64,000 bases of DNA from Malurus cyaneus samueli (taxonomy: Eukaryota > Chordata > Aves > Passeriformes > Maluridae), in assembly GCA_009741485.1 (NCBI GenBank), contig CM019219.1, positions 6,192,048 through 6,256,047 on the forward strand, given 5' to 3'. Shown here piece after piece: positions 25,301 through 37,840 of the stretch (its first letter is position 1; the number at the start of each line of letters is the position of its first letter). A model generated the notes under the pieces. The model was not told the DNA's origin. It did no database searches and saw only the letters and a list, made by a program, of their open reading frames with translations. The position numbers and the translations under genes were made by a program.

Positions 25301-28277
25301 CTTGACTCAAAGTCCAAGGATCACTTAAATGAATAATCTTGAAATTGAAAAGGCAGTTTTGTAGCCATGAGTGTTGATCATGAAAGGAAATACCATGTCA
25401 GTTATTGCAAAGTAGTTACCCTTAGTTTTCAGGGTAGGTTTGTTAGAAAAACTGTTTGTGAAAGTAACATATCATTGCGAGTTGGAACACCCAAGAGCAT
25501 GTAAAGAGTTTTTATATAATGTTGCCGTAGAAAAATATTAGTGACAAATAGGAATCTGATCAGTTTCTTATGAATCATTGTAGGATCCAAAGGCACTGAT
25601 TATTTTCCCAGATGCTAATTTTACATCTCTTTGTTCTGTCGAGGCCGTGTTTTACTTATCATGCGCTCAGTGCTCTCTGTCTCTGGTTGATTGGGGCACT
25701 GACTGTTCCCTGGGTGCTGCAGCTAATAATTAAAGACCTACAGAGCAGATCCACTGCCACCATCCCTCTTGGCAGGGCGCTGCCTGTCTCTGTGATTAAC
25801 CTGTTGCTGTGTTTTGGCTTCACACACCTTGCCTGCAGACACCCTGAGCCCGACTCCTTCCTCCCTGGAGCTCTCTCACTCCACTCCTGCCTTTAAAGAG
25901 GTCACCTTATCGCAGCCCTGTTCTGCTCAAATATTTCAGCTGTTTTTTCTCAAGCAGTCCTGGGTTATGTGTCACTGTGATTACTTCTGTGCAGTTCCTC
26001 ACAAAGCTGAATCTCATCAATCTCTCTTTGCTTTATTCTTTCATCTTTTTAAATCTGTACTTCAGGGAACTTTTATTTTAATAATGAAAAACATCACCGT
26101 GTTTATCAAATTAAAGCAGACAGTGACCTGACCATCTATTAACATTCATAATATCCTCAGGACTCAATTTAGACAAATTCATGTTACCTGCTTAGTAAAG
26201 TAAGATCCTGTAACAGAATTAATCATTCATAGTTGTTATTGACATGTGCCTTTCTGCTTTCAAAGAGAACTTGTTGAAAGTTACTCATTAAAACCAGTGA
26301 GCATAAGAGTATCATAAATCTGTGTATGGCTAAATGCCGAGTGGTCCATACCACTCTGAAATTTCTCAATGTACGGTGGCTTAAAGACCATATATGTATT
26401 TTTTAAAAAAAATTGCACAATGGTCATTGATTTATAAACCATTTAGAATTATAGCTCATACAGCAAAGTAGGCTTAAAAGTAGTCTTTGTCATGCTGTGT
26501 GAAGTTGTGTATTACCTTATGATGTATGGATCATTTTTCCACCACTGGCCAGTGAAGTGTTCAGCCTTTTCGAGTTTGTTTCCTCAAAAAACGGTCATGG
26601 ACATTTTAAGAAAAGAAGACTTAAATGGGGTAAGAGTTTATTTAAACTGTCCAGACTTGAAAAAAATGAACCTTGGCTTCCTCTGTAAATGTTACTGGGA
26701 AGTTGTCAGACTGGGGACATGGCTTTGACTGATGAATTACTGACTGGATGAAAATAAGTTTCAAACTTACTTTGGACATCATTCAGGACTGGTTGGTGTT
26801 TCTTCTCTAAAATGTATGAAGGCATTTTCTTAACAATACATGAAGTTACCTTAAAAGTTTTATTAGAACTTGGATTTGGGGATCCACAAAAAACTCCTTT
26901 TTCTAATATTTGTGACTTTTTTTGAAGGGTCAGAACAATGCCTAGGTCCATTGATTTGCAATGTTAACTAAGATCTTAGGATAAATCACATTTTTGTATG
27001 GCGTTATGATTTTGTTCTTTTATATTGCACTATCCCTAAGCTGCCTTCTCTGCCTACAGAATCTTCATTTTTGTCCTCTAAACTCTTGTGCCTTGTCTTG
27101 CTTGTCATTTTTTGTTTGTAACTCCAAGGCACTAAATTTACCCAGCTGTATGTTTACTAAAAATCTGTGGTAAAAAAAAGGGACTTGTGTGTATGGTTAT
27201 ATTAACAAAAAGAAGGGTTTTTTTTTAATAGGATATTCGTGAAGGTTTTTCATTCCTTTTCTAATTGATAGAGATGTTATATAATCAGACAAAGCCTTAC
27301 AACTCATGCTTGTAATTTTCCAAGCTAAAACTGGTTGGAGTCTAGAAGAAGGGTGTGAGATTTTGAAGGACAATGTAAGATATTGAAAGAAAATATTTGA
27401 GAAATTCTTAACAAAATGAAGAAAATCATTCAAATCCATTACATAATTTTAACTCACCCTAATGACCTGTAATTTCCTTTTTTCTGACATGTGGCCATTA
27501 CATGAATCACATTGACATTGTCATGATGAATTACATTCATTAAAAGGGTGCTTCTGTTATTCTAGTTAGTCTACAATTCAGTATTCATGCTATATATCTA
27601 GTGTTAGTGCTTTACAAAAAAATCAGAATTTTGTGGGTTTTTTTTTGTTTTCCCCTTGGCTGAGCTAAACCACCTTTTTTTAAGATTTGCTATTAATGTA
27701 CTATGTTGTTTCAACAGCTAAATGGAATGTTTCTTCAATAAGACATACAGCAGTGCATACTATAAAATACTTAAAATATATCAAATAGTTCTAGATCAAG
27801 CACCAGCGTTTTCTTATTGTCTGTTCTTTGTTTTCAGCTGTCGTGCTGGAAAGTGATTTGAATAAATGTTTATTTCTCACTTTCTGTGGGCCAGGTTCAT
27901 AACCCCAAGTTGATTTTTATAGCCATTTGTTTTTACCAGCTCCATAAAGCTTGATAGGTCCATGCCAGTGAGTGAGACAAGTTTGTATCCAGATGATTGC
28001 TGTGCCATGTGATACCAGAGATGAGACACCCCTGATGTCTTACAGTCAGGCAGCCAAGCTTTAAAATTTTCACAAGGCACCAGCGGAGTTATTGTTGAAT
28101 TGAGAAATTTAACTCATTTATTGCTTTCAAAGAGGCAGATTGGTCCATTTGTTTCTGTATTTTTATGGTTGAAAACATGACCTAATAAATATATTATTGG
28201 AAATAGCAATCATTAGGGCAAGTTTTTACAAGTTCTTCTGGTGATGTTTTTGTCCAAGTTTATTTTCCACTAAAATG

Positions 28278-28295
28278 AAAAAAAAAAAAAAAAAA
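28278..28295 (+). repeat. Run of 18 A
   Basis: A simple homopolymer following CACTAAAATG. No retrocopy was recognised upstream. Confidence 0.9.
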
Positions 28296-31200
28296 GCTCA
28301 GTTATAGAGCAATCGCTCTCTGTTCAGCCTCTTATGATTTATGCATGTGTTAGGAATTTAAGAATAGAAAGGTTTCTGCAGTGAATCAGAGCAGTTGTCC
28401 ATCTATCCATGTCTGACAGCAGCCAATAAAAGCTGCTTTCCGGGACATTTTTTACCTCCTTCTTCTCCACTGAACTCACTGTGGGGAGATGGGTGTGTTT
28501 GTGACATGGTACCAAATTGATTTGCTGGAGAGAATGCTAATTAAGAGCTTAATATTTAATTCTGCTTATAAATTCACTGTTTGTGTTTGAGTAGAGGCTC
28601 CTCCATGGGCACCAGCACAGACTTTTCTTCCTCAATTTAATATATAGATTACTATTATGCATTGCTTATACTGGCAAAGAGTAAATACCATCCTCATTTT
28701 TTCAGTGTGATGCTTAAGGAGCTGTAGATGAGATTTCTTGCTCTGTGTTGGTCTTTTCTGAGGAGGGGGAAAGTCTGTGAAATGAGACAGAATTTGACAG
28801 CTCTTAGAACCATGGAGTTACTCTGAATTTTTGAGTCTATATGCAAGCAGAGAGAATAGTTCATTGTATACACCTATTACATAAAGTATTTATCCATCAA
28901 AATTCATGCAAAACTCTGAGACTGGAAGTTTCAAACCATCACAGGCCATTTGTACACGCTGGCACTGAAGTGTTGAGCCATTCCTTGAGCAGTCTTACCC
29001 TCCACCAGCCGTGGTGCGAGTGATGGAAATGCTCCTCGTGTGAATCCTGTTTATTGCATAACGCTCCCTTTTGGGACTGTTCTGCCAGGCTGTGCACAAA
29101 AACAGCGAGATAAACCCTGTCCTGATGAACTCACAGAGTAAATCACCGGGACAGAGAGAGGGACAAAGCGTGCAACAGTGAGCAGAGTGATAACTGCAGT
29201 GAAAGGTGTGATAGCTGCAAACGCTGCTTCAGTGCCGGGATTGATTTAATTTCATTGAATCCACATGTTGGTGAACGCTTGTTTTCTTCTCTTTAATGTC
29301 CACTGTAGATATGTTTAATCAAGGAAAGGGAAGCAGAATGAAAAGAGAAGTGTGCCTGACATTGATAGAAATCCTGTTTGGAGAAATGGTTTGGGAACAG
29401 TTCATCCATGTAAAAATATGATCCTTGTGAGACTGCCAAGGTCACTGAGGCCTGTGGAGATCTGATGAGTAAATGCTGGTCACGCCTGGGGGCGGCTTCA
29501 GCTTATGAACTCAATTCTTCAAAAAATGTAAAACAGTTTTACAGAAAAGAATGTTTGTCATTAGCCTGTCAAGGCCATTTCCTCCTTGTTTCCTTGGTGC
29601 CCTTTTCAACAGCTGCATGTCCCTTTCTGTACCTGTCAGCTGCCCCGGCTGAGTTGGAGCAGCCGAAATGTTGGTGCTAGTTTGTGTTCTGCTGCCTGGG
29701 AGGTGTCTCAGCCTCCTGGTGGGATGAGAGGGTGTGAGGACAGAGCCCTTCTTGCTGGGCAGAGTTTTGTCCCAGCCATGGTGCTCGGGCTGCCCCGACT
29801 GATGGCTACACCCAGTGAATTACAGCAGCGTGGGCACCTCGGTGGGAGCTGCCATCCTGGTATCAGCATGGAAAAACCTTTGTTTAGATACTCACACATT
29901 TATGTAGAAACAACTCAGGGTGTTCAATGAGAACAGCACCAGTTACGAGAAAGATTCATCCTTTCACTGCTGGTCCTCCACCATCCCTGCTCATTTGCCA
30001 TCAACCATTAACATATTCCAAATCAAGTGTCCAAAATATTTGGTGCAACTTCAATGCATCTGCTGCTCTCCTAGACACACTGGGTGCCTGCAAACAGTTC
30101 AAAAGGAGTTCATTTTGTTCGTCACAAGTTTTGGGAAGCCTTACCACGCTTGCTTTAGTGCAAATGTCTTCATTCTGTAGCATACCTTGATGTTTGAATT
30201 TGCACATGGTTTAACATCCCTTCAGCATTCATATTTTCTTTGATCCCCTTGCTTATTAAAAAATGCAAATCTAAATTGTATCTTATTAATGTGCTTCTTT
30301 GTGCTAAAGCTGGGGGGGGGTTAAAATCCCAGCTTTGGTAACGTATTTGGATTCTTAATGTGCAAAGTGCAAAGAGAGCTAGACTTCTGCAGGCCATATT
30401 TTCTAATCAGCTGTTATGAAAGAGATTTTTTATTGTGCTTCTGTTTCTTGCTCTCATGGAATTTACAGGAATAAAAAGAGTAATGACTTTATTGTTATAC
30501 AAAAAAAAATATTTTCAACCATGGATGGAGATTCTTAGTAATTTGCTGCAATTTCTCAAAAATGACAATGACAATTTCTGATAATTTCAGAAAAATATGT
30601 GTTTGAAATATAGGGAAGCCTTTTAGCTGCTTGGTAGAAGTAAATACCTTTTTTGTTGTTGTGAACCTAGTACATGGATTTTGTAGTAGTAAACACTGGT
30701 CACTCATTTTTCCGGTTAAATATAGTAGCTTTTAGGTACTGAGTACATCCTTTCAGTATTTTTTTAAAAAATGGGAATGCTGTAAAATTACTCATGCATT
30801 TAAGGCCATTAAGGTGCTCCTTATATTTCCTTTTTACACAACTTGACCTATTCCTATGCCCTGGTAAAAGCTTTCTCTTTATGTTTAATGGCTTTTTTTC
30901 TTTTTTTTTCTTAGCGTTGTGCTGTTTCTGAATTGCTTCTTATGCATCTGCTTAACTCGTTGGGAGTTTGGGTGGGCCACTGTTAACTTGGGATTCTGCA
31001 TTGTATGAAAGCATCATAACAAAATGCAAAGCACCCATGAGATTGGTTAAAACAGTAGGAAAATGTGGAACTTTGTTATAGATGCCTTGTTGCCCCTTCA
31101 CACCCTACTTTGCAGCAAGTTTTACCTACAAATTGAAGTTTTTCAGAAGCAGTCAGCCATTAATGGGTTTTGGAGAAATATCTGAATGAAGACAAACTAA

Positions 31201-33288
31201 AAAAGTTGATTATTTAATTTTTTTAAGAAGGGAAAAAAAATAACCCTAGAATTATTTTTAGGAAACAAATAATAATGGGAGTATTTGTGCAAGTTATTTG
31301 TTTGTTGAAGCAGCTAACCCTGGTGTTTCTGCAGCACAGTAGCTGCAATTTTAGGATGTTCAGATCCACAGTAAATTGTTGCTGTGGTAAATTGTGCTTC
31401 CTTTGCGCTGGGGGTCCATTCCTACTCCTGCTGCTCCAGAAGCCTGAAGGATCCAACTGTGGAATGGGGATGGCAGGTGTGGAGTGGGTACCCTGCTCTC
31501 GAGCTTATTCTAAGCTTCTGCAAACTCAGAAGAGGGAACTCTTCTAAAAGCCATTCTAACATAGTGGTAGCTCTATTCTGCATTAATTTGCCTTGAAAAT
31601 AATTATTGATTAGGGAAGGACAAAGTGCTTCATCCAGTATCTAGACCTCCTGTGTTTGTAGGCAGAGTTTTCCATTTGGGGGATCATTTAGTGGCTGTGG
31701 TCCGCATCTGAAGGCCAGGGATGACATCTGGTGCAGTATTCCCTTTTCAGCTCCCCCCAACTCTGAGTTGAGTGCTGAGCAGGCTGACATTTCTTCCAGG
31801 AGCCCTTTGGAAATGGAAACGGATGCTCCTGGTGCTGTCCCTTCACTGGCTCCCTGCGATTTTACAGATGAAACGGAAATGCTGGGAGAGGGGTTTTGGA
31901 GCTCCCCGGGCTCTGCTGACTGACAGCTCTGGGGGATAGGGCTTTGGGGAGCTGACCAGCTCCTCTAGTCCAGTTTTCACGGCTTTCCTGAGCAGATGAA
32001 ACAGCCCCTCTTTGTAAAGCTCAACAGACTGTCATTGCTGAGGATGGATGCTGTGATAGAGCCCCTTGCTGACCTGACTGTCAAATCTGCATTTTGGAAA
32101 TCCTTGCCTTGCTGGATCCACAGAATGGATCACTGGGGGTCCTGACTCAGGCACCCTCTTTGCTGTGGGCAGTGAGGGCTCTGCTTTTGTGCTTTTTGTG
32201 CTGTTTTCCTTCCCACTGTTGAGATTCCACCTGGATTTGCTGGTTTTTTTAGCTGCATCATGTTCTCTACAGCAGGACCTTTAACTACTGCTGCCCCTGC
32301 TCAAATTTCATTGACCAGGAGAGAGATTAAGAGAGATCCCAGCCTCCTGGCTCAGGAAGATGGCAAAGAAGGCAAGCAGTCTCATGGATTTGAGATTTGA
32401 GAGGTCCTTATTTTATTCCTGCTGGTGGTCATGTACATGTTTAACAGGGTGATCAGGACACTTGGGGTCGATGGGTTGTCCTAAAATAGCAGCTTTGTGA
32501 TCTCTTTTCAATAAGGACACTTCTGCTAATTGTTTGGAGCATTGAAGCTCTGGAGGTGTTGAGTGCATGTTTGAAGATCTTTGGTTTGCCATGAGAGGGT
32601 TTTGTTAATGTGAATAGAGAGGCCCTCCATTTATGTGTTCATTCATAATGGAATCAACAGCAACAAAGTCTTGTCCAACTTTATGATAATAAAGGCCTGA
32701 TTTATCAGAATGCTTCTGCTTCTCTGGGCCACCGTGGTGAGACAAAGCTGCCAGAAATCTGGTTTAACTTTGCAGTTGGGATGAAAGTTATTGTTTTCTT
32801 TCTCCAGAGTAGCAAAACCACCCCAGAGTGTGCCAATCCCTCCAGGCCTCCCTCCCATCTCTGTGTATCCCTTGGTGATCTGTGTATTGGAAGCAAAAAG
32901 ACAGATTTTTTTTACTTGGAGAACAACTATTCTCTACTGATAAAAGACCTCCTGAAAGCTATTCAGCATAGCTTGGCCAACGATTTAGGGAGGGAACTTT
33001 TAAGTTATTTGACCTAAAACATGTGGTGTATCATCATACGATGATTTAATCATTTGATTAAAAAAATTCCTTCTTAATTTTAAGTTAAAGTGTGTATTGA
33101 ACAGAAAGGAAGAAAAATATTCAAGAAATGTCGAGGGTTTTTTTTTTCTTCTGATGGCCTGATTAAATTCTTTTTCATGTACTTAATAAGCTGAAGCTGT
33201 CGCTAAACCATTAGCAACTTGAGAATTCACAGAAGGAAAAGGAGGCCCAAGGGGACTGCTGAAAAACTAACATAGAACCTACTTAATT

Positions 33289-33358
33289 AAAAAAAAAATA
33301 TATATATATATATATGTATATATAGATATATATATGCATACACACAGACACACACACC
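33289..33358 (+). repeat. Compound A-run / TA / CA microsatellite
   Basis: Ten A pass into about 13 TA steps, then imperfect TATG and TAGA variants, then ATGCATACACACAGACACAC. This is a compound dinucleotide repeat, likely to vary in length between individuals. Confidence 0.95.
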
Positions 33359-35219
33359 AGCAATAAAACAGACCTAGGAAAAAAGCCCAGGGAATTATGA
33401 TCCAGTTCCCAAATGCAGTGCTTGGAGCATGATAGACTAGGGTATTAAAAAAATATTTTAAAAGTATCTAGGGGATGTAAGGTGATAAGGAGGGTCAGCA
33501 TGGATTCATTAAGAACAAATGTCAAAGCAGTGTAATGTCCTGTGTGACAGGGTAATTGTCAATTGTTCTGAATTGTAGGATGTGGTGTTTAGGTGAGATG
33601 TTAGAGAAAAGAAATTTAACTTTAAAGATAACTTGGTGTTGTATGTAATACCATGGAGGCTGTAGCAACCCCACCACGGGGAGACAGAGAGATAATTTGC
33701 AAAGGATGGATTTAATTTTGGCGTGCCACGGTAGGATGAACTCCATGCCCGTTACAGTGCCTTCCAGCCTGGAATTTGTCTGATCTTCCTAAAATTTCAA
33801 TACACCAGCTTTGGACTGGTTGGTAAGATAGTTGACAAGGAGGCTTTCCCGGATTTATTTATTCACGTTTGCGGTACGAAGGCATAGCACTCCCTTTTTC
33901 TGCCACTTCCTATGGAAATCAGCTGATGTGGTTTTTCATAATTCTGTGATGGCTCTTCACATGCAGGCCAGGACATTCTTTTCAAATATCTTTATAGGTC
34001 AGCAAACCTCTGTGTGCTTATGGATCCTATTGCTGACAGTGAGATGAATGGGACTATAAGAAGCCTGGTTATATGAGCCTCATTTACTGGTTTAATCCAT
34101 TTTTAACAGGTTTGTTTTTTTTTTTTAAAGCCACCTCTGTTTGTACTGTACATTTCATTTCATCCAGTATCTGACCTGAAGGCCCCAAAGTACAAAACTA
34201 TAGTACCACAAATTCTTGCAGTTGGGAGTTTTTCTGTTATGTTCTTTTCTTGGCAAGAGCATTAAAAGATGAACTTTATCTATTGTATGCAGTTGAAATA
34301 TAAACTCAAATTTTGCTTTAATCTGCACACTTACAGTTATCTCATTACTCTTGTGAAATAATGAGTGAATTCACCCCATTTTGCTTAAAGCAACTGATCT
34401 ATATCCAGTTAATTTGTGGGTAAATACAGGTTTCTGCTATTGATGTTTCTTGATCCACACAAAGTGGTTATATTAATACTGAAACATTATTAATCAATAG
34501 GTGGCTCTTTAAAAATACATCACTAAGACTAGCCAATTGCCTTTAAGTATATATCAAAGGCGACGGAGCAATTTGAGTAACAATCATGGTCCATTAAAGA
34601 GTTCCAAACATTTTCATTATAAATATATTTTTGTCTTCAATGAAGTTTACAAAGAAAATTTAAATTTCTTAATCTGGCATGAAAAAACTTTAAAACCCCA
34701 CCAAACAGTTTCTTCAGTTTTTCAGTTTTTGTTTAGGAAGGTACAAAAATGTGACTAAATTCATCTTCATTTCCTGAATTAAAACTACATGAACTGTGTT
34801 AACTCATACTATTTATAAGATACTCTCCTCTGTAAGATCACAAAAGTAAATTACAAAGACATGTTATAGAAGGATATGGTTCTATTTGGTTTATAATGCT
34901 AATTAACTCTATTGACTTTCAGTGAAATGGAAATTCTGACCAAAGAGTATAATCTATCTGCAGCCTCCCAGAAATACGTTCTTTATACGAAGAATTTAGG
35001 CTGTAATTTTGGGAAGCCTACAGAGCATATTTTATATCTTGTTGAAAGTTTGAATACCCATTTTAAATATAAAACCTACTCTGCCCTGTTTATGGAGTCA
35101 CCACTGATGCTTCTGCTTTAGGAATGTTTTTTTGCGGAGTATTGTGCTTTGTTTTAAAATCAAATGGGAAACTATATTTTCCTTCGCAAATTTTTGAAAG
35201 AAATAATCCTTTCCATAAA

Positions 35220-35650
35220 TTCCATTAGTTAAGAAGACTATTTCCCCTCTGGCTCCTCTCCCTCAGCAATTACCCAGCACAAGCAATCTATGGAGAGCAG
35301 CACGAGGTGTAGCTGATTGTCATTCAACGCGAGTGAAATCTTTAGGTGAACATTAGTCACTCTTTTAGACATGTTAGCTTGAAGTGGAAGCAGTCAATTA
35401 CAGAGTAGAGGCTTTATGGCTACATTATTACCATCATACTATTAGATTTTCGTCAGCAGCATTCTGTTTGATCGATCCGTGCCAAGACATTGATGGATAG
35501 TTTTGTTCCTCAAATGTCAAATATGCGGGACTTTGGCACTTTATTTATTTACTGGTGCGCTGCTGTATTGTGGATACCTCGCCTTTCTGCATCATTCTAG
35601 TTTCAACAGCTAATCATGATTCATTTTATTTGAAGTTTTGGTGTTGATTT
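35220..35650. promoter_or_regulatory. Candidate conserved noncoding element
   Basis: This stretch is complex and repeat-free and keeps several CpG (CAACGCGAG, TTTTCGTCAGC, GATCGATCCGTGCC, ATGCGGGAC, TACCTCGCC) in an AT-rich intron. It also has homeodomain-like words such as GCTAATCATGATTCATTT. Retained CpG and high complexity are typical of deeply conserved enhancers, but conservation cannot be seen in one sequence. Confidence 0.3.
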
Positions 35651-37504
35651 CAATAGCATTCTTAATCATTCTTTCTTATGTTCTGGAATTGCAGAGGGAA
35701 CTGTGCTGTTGTATTGGACGTGCACTTAGTTGGACATGTGAAAGTTTTCCCAGTGGTAGGAGGGCTGTGGAGAGCAGGAGCTGCTACTGATGGAGAAATG
35801 TGTGTGTATCCAATGTGCCATGGATTTTGAGTTCTATCCTTGGTGTTTTCATGTGCCGTGGTTTTTCTGGGATTGGTGCCCTGTTATTTTATGTCTCTCT
35901 ACCACAGGGCAATAATATTAGAACATCACTAGCTTCAAGATGCAGGTTTAGTTTAGCTCTCAGGCTTTGAGTACTGTTTTTAACTGAATATAAGCATTTG
36001 CAAGTGCATTCAAAAGTAAAATATTGCTGTTGACATTAATCAGGTATATAAATAAATGCTTCTGTGGTTTTGATGGGGATGAAGAAACAAACAAATAAAA
36101 CAAAGAGCAAATACATGTGAGATGGTGCTGATCTCCTGTCTCCAACAAGGCAGAGAGGAAAGTCCTCATCAGCCTGGTTGTGAGGGACGCTGCTTCTAAG
36201 TACTTTAACCATCTCTCAGCATTTTCCCAACCATGTTCCTGAATCAATTCTTCAAGAGAAAGAGTAGAAAAAAGACTAGGATGCTGAAAGTCACCAAAGT
36301 TTTCTGCTCAGTTTGGTTAAGCATCGAGGTTTTCAGGTAGAAATTAGCAGCACAGAGGTTGTGCACCCATGGCCTCAGTGACTCGGTCAGAGCTGCAGGA
36401 GTGAACTAGAGCTGTGTTCATGGAAGGACACTCAGGAGCTGCAGTCTCCACATCCCCACATCACAGAGTGACCAGTGGGCAGTGCCATGTGCCCGAGGAA
36501 TGACCGTGTACAGCCCCGGGAGCTGCACTGGCTGCACCCTCAGGAAGGGAATGTATTAATACTCTCACAGTGTTAATACTAATGGTGTCCTCAAATGGGT
36601 TCCTCACTTACTGAGACATGTTCAACATAATTTGCCTATTTGGAAGCCATACATCACTAGTCAATTAGAATTTCAGACCCATCCATTTAAGTCAATACTG
36701 CACAAGCACCCTAGCAGGATGTGAGTAGGGATGTCAGTCTCCAGATATGAATTCTTGGCAGCAGTAACGCTTGTTACCTGATCAGGCAGGAGAATGAACG
36801 TTGAAAAAAAAAATTTTAAAAAGTGATTTGGGTAAATGTTACAATTCTGATTACAGGAGTATTATCCACTCTTGATTCCTCTCTTATCCATGTCCCTCCA
36901 GTGCCTCTTGGACTGTGCTGCTGGTGCTGTATAGTTATTATTCTCCACTGCAGAATTGGCTGCAGTTCAGTAGTGTGCGTGTGTGTGAAGTGACTCTGAA
37001 TAAAATAGACTATTTAAATGTAAATAGTGTCATTTTACTTAGTGAAGCTCACTCCTCACTAATTAGGAAGGCATTCATTTGACTTAAGTATTTGAACACC
37101 AAAATAATTAATTTTGTTATAACACTGCTTTTCTCTTCCAACTGTGTTTAATTTTGTCCTGTGTACCTGGTGCATTCACATATTTGCAAACATGCATGCA
37201 AAATAAAAACCAATACATTCTGTATGTATTTTAGAGTTAAAAATGGAGCCAAGGAGAGTGTAACCTGATGTCCAGTGCACTGTAGCACTTAATCAAATGC
37301 TTATTTGATTTAAATGGGTTTAAAAGACAAGATAAATTTGGGCATAAAATTGATGCAGAGTTTTTGGAAGCAAATGGAAGTCCAAACGCTGTGTTCAGTG
37401 AGCTTCAGACTGAGCACTAAATAACAGCAGAGTCATAGGGGCAGCACCTCGAAAAAGAGACACAAATGCTGTGTAGTAAACAAGTCAAAATAATTTTCAT
37501 AATA

Positions 37505-37840
37505 ACTCTTTGGAACAAGGGGGGAACAGCACAGACTCCTTCTTGCTGGTTCAGAGAAATCCTTTATTCTCAAAAAACTGAGCCTTTTTATACTCTCAGC
37601 TTTGGCAGGCTAAACGGGGATTGGCTGTTTGCCCTGTAGAGCCACCGCCCATGAACCTTCTTGTCCAATCACATCTCAGATCATGTGGCGTCCCCACATC
37701 CCATTAACCAATCACAGACTCACACATGGGGCTGTCACATGTCAGTCACACAGGCTGCTCCCTGGTCACGTGACCCTCAGCTCCAAACGGTAAGATTTAA
37801 TAGGGTTAAACAAGCTTAAGGCTTTTCTTTGATCCTAACA
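37505..37840 (-). mobile_element. Solo-LTR-like element of an endogenous retrovirus, antisense to GFRA1
   Basis: Read on the minus strand, this segment starts with TGTTAGGATC at 37840 and has the layout of a retroviral LTR. Its U3-like part has a perfect 12-bp palindrome GGTCACGTGACC (37764-37775), two GTGATTGG-type inverted CCAAT repeats (near 37665 and 37709) and a forward CCAAT (37620-37624). A TATA box (TATAAAAA, 37585-37592) follows, then an AATAAA polyadenylation signal (37563-37568) about 20 nt further on, then a short U5-like tail rich in GTGCTGTTCC-like sequence. No internal retroviral sequence, primer-binding site or second LTR is visible. The U5 end and target-site duplication are not resolved, so the left boundary is approximate. 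Family unknown. Confidence 0.75.
37585..37592 (-). promoter_or_regulatory. TATA box of the LTR-like element
   Basis: The minus-strand sequence GTATAAAAAGGC is a strong TATA box. It lies 28 nt before a CCAAT box read in the same direction and about 20 nt ahead of the AATAAA signal. If active it would start transcripts near 37560, running antisense to GFRA1. Confidence 0.6.

Larger units (their letters stand above)
14601..33288. other. Intron block with scattered simple repeats and candidate conserved stretches
   Basis: No exon or RNA gene was recognised. The block holds the A runs at 16262 and 28278 and the possible CR1 tail at 22345. Complex, CpG-retaining stretches occur near 23690-24050 and 25030-25270, and a more GC-rich stretch at about 31700-32350. 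Reading frames are all short (at most about 115 codons) and lack domain signatures. Confidence 0.55.
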
